This document shows positions 5,702 to 6,013 of a stretch of 6,013 nucleotides of DNA, in pieces. Position 1 is the first letter of the stretch, and every line of letters begins with the position of its first letter. The DNA lies in NCBI GenBank assembly GCA_028820945.1, contig JAPPHW010000373.1, positions 1-6,013 on the forward strand. Direction: 5' to 3'. The notes under the pieces are model-generated. The model was not told where the DNA came from and did no database searches. It worked only from the letters and a program-made list of their open reading frames with translations. This DNA comes from Defluviicoccus sp. (GTDB lineage: Bacteria > Pseudomonadota > Alphaproteobacteria > MPNO01). The translations under genes and the position numbers were made by a program.

Positions 5702-6013
5702 CTACCCCGCCGGCGCCGCGTCGCCGGCGATCTGGCAGCGGCGGAGCAGGCGGCGTTCGTCGGCGGGGAAGTCGGTGCGGGCGTGCGACGAGCAGAGATT
5801 GTCCCACAGCAGCAGGTCGCCCGGCGTCCAGACATGCTCGTAGACGAAATCCTCGCGCTCGGCGATGTCGAACATCTCGTCGAGGATCGCGTCGCTCTCG
5901 TCCTCCGGCAGCCCGTCGATCCGCATCGTCATCAGCCGGTCGACATAGAGCGCGCGCCGCCCGGTCGCCGGGTGGACGATCGAGACCGGGTGGGTGCAGC
6001 CGTCGACGGTGCC
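5702..6013 (-). CDS. TauD/TfdA-family 2-oxoglutarate/Fe(II) dioxygenase, C-terminal part (cut by right edge)
   Basis: The open frame enters from the right edge and ends at TAG (5704-5702), giving 103 residues. HPVSIVHPATGRRALYVDRL is followed by GLPEDES, EHVWTPGDLLLWDN, CSSHAR and ERRLLRRCQIAGD, which is the order seen in the C-terminal half of taurine dioxygenase relatives. These enzymes use 2-oxoglutarate, O2 and Fe(II) to hydroxylate small acids. The histidine of CSSH (5783-5785) corresponds to the distal iron ligand (H255 of E. coli TauD), and the two arginines four residues apart in RRLLRR correspond to R266 and R270, which bind 2-oxoglutarate and substrate. The H-x-D half of the iron site lies off the window. 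The substrate cannot be assigned; taurine is only one of many in this family. The methionine at 5932 is internal, not the start, because homology continues upstream of it. Confidence 0.92.
   Translation of the reverse strand, partial: GTVDGCTHPVSIVHPATGRRALYVDRLMTMRIDGLPEDESDAILDEMFDIAEREDFVYEHVWTPGDLLLWDNLCSSHARTDFPADERRLLRRCQIAGDAAPAG

Noticed and set aside
5614..5835. A 73-codon minus-strand frame running through the palindrome
   Set aside because: It is out of frame with the dioxygenase, and its C-terminal part is just a translation of the inverted repeat.

Overview
The window is very GC-rich, densely coding DNA that looks chromosomal and alphaproteobacterial. The best taxonomic cues are an S4 N-terminus of the alphaproteobacterial type and a DksA that keeps only one of the four zinc-finger cysteines, as is usual in that class. 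No tRNA, rRNA, CRISPR array, transposase or phage gene was seen, and no gene-free stretch exceeds 300 bases (the longest is 201-445).

Layout, left to right: the N-terminal third of rpsD (minus strand, cut by the left edge); a divergent control region (201-445) with a near-consensus promoter for rpsD and a candidate promoter for dksA; dksA (plus); and, 33 bases downstream with its own ribosome binding site, a 755-residue fusion of an FAD/NAD(P)-binding oxidoreductase with selenide, water dikinase (selD, plus). A UbiD-family decarboxylase (minus) converges on selD, and the two coding regions overlap by 40 bases. After a 97-base divergent gap comes a protein made of two DUF427 domains (plus). 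The gap between it and the next gene, the C-terminal third of a TauD/TfdA-type dioxygenase (minus, cut by the right edge), is almost filled by a long inverted repeat with REPIN-like architecture.

Functionally the left half is core growth control and selenium metabolism: S4 for ribosomes, DksA for rRNA and stress transcription, SelD for selenophosphate. The right half holds accessory metabolic enzymes (a prenyl-FMN-type decarboxylase, DUF427, and a 2-oxoglutarate/Fe(II) dioxygenase) in alternating orientations, so they do not form a single operon. The points most worth a second look are the oxidoreductase-SelD fusion read behind dksA, the REPIN-like palindrome, and the UbiD homologue with an apparently replaced metal-ligand histidine and a possibly leaderless mRNA. 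I do not see strong evidence for a wholly new multi-gene system.
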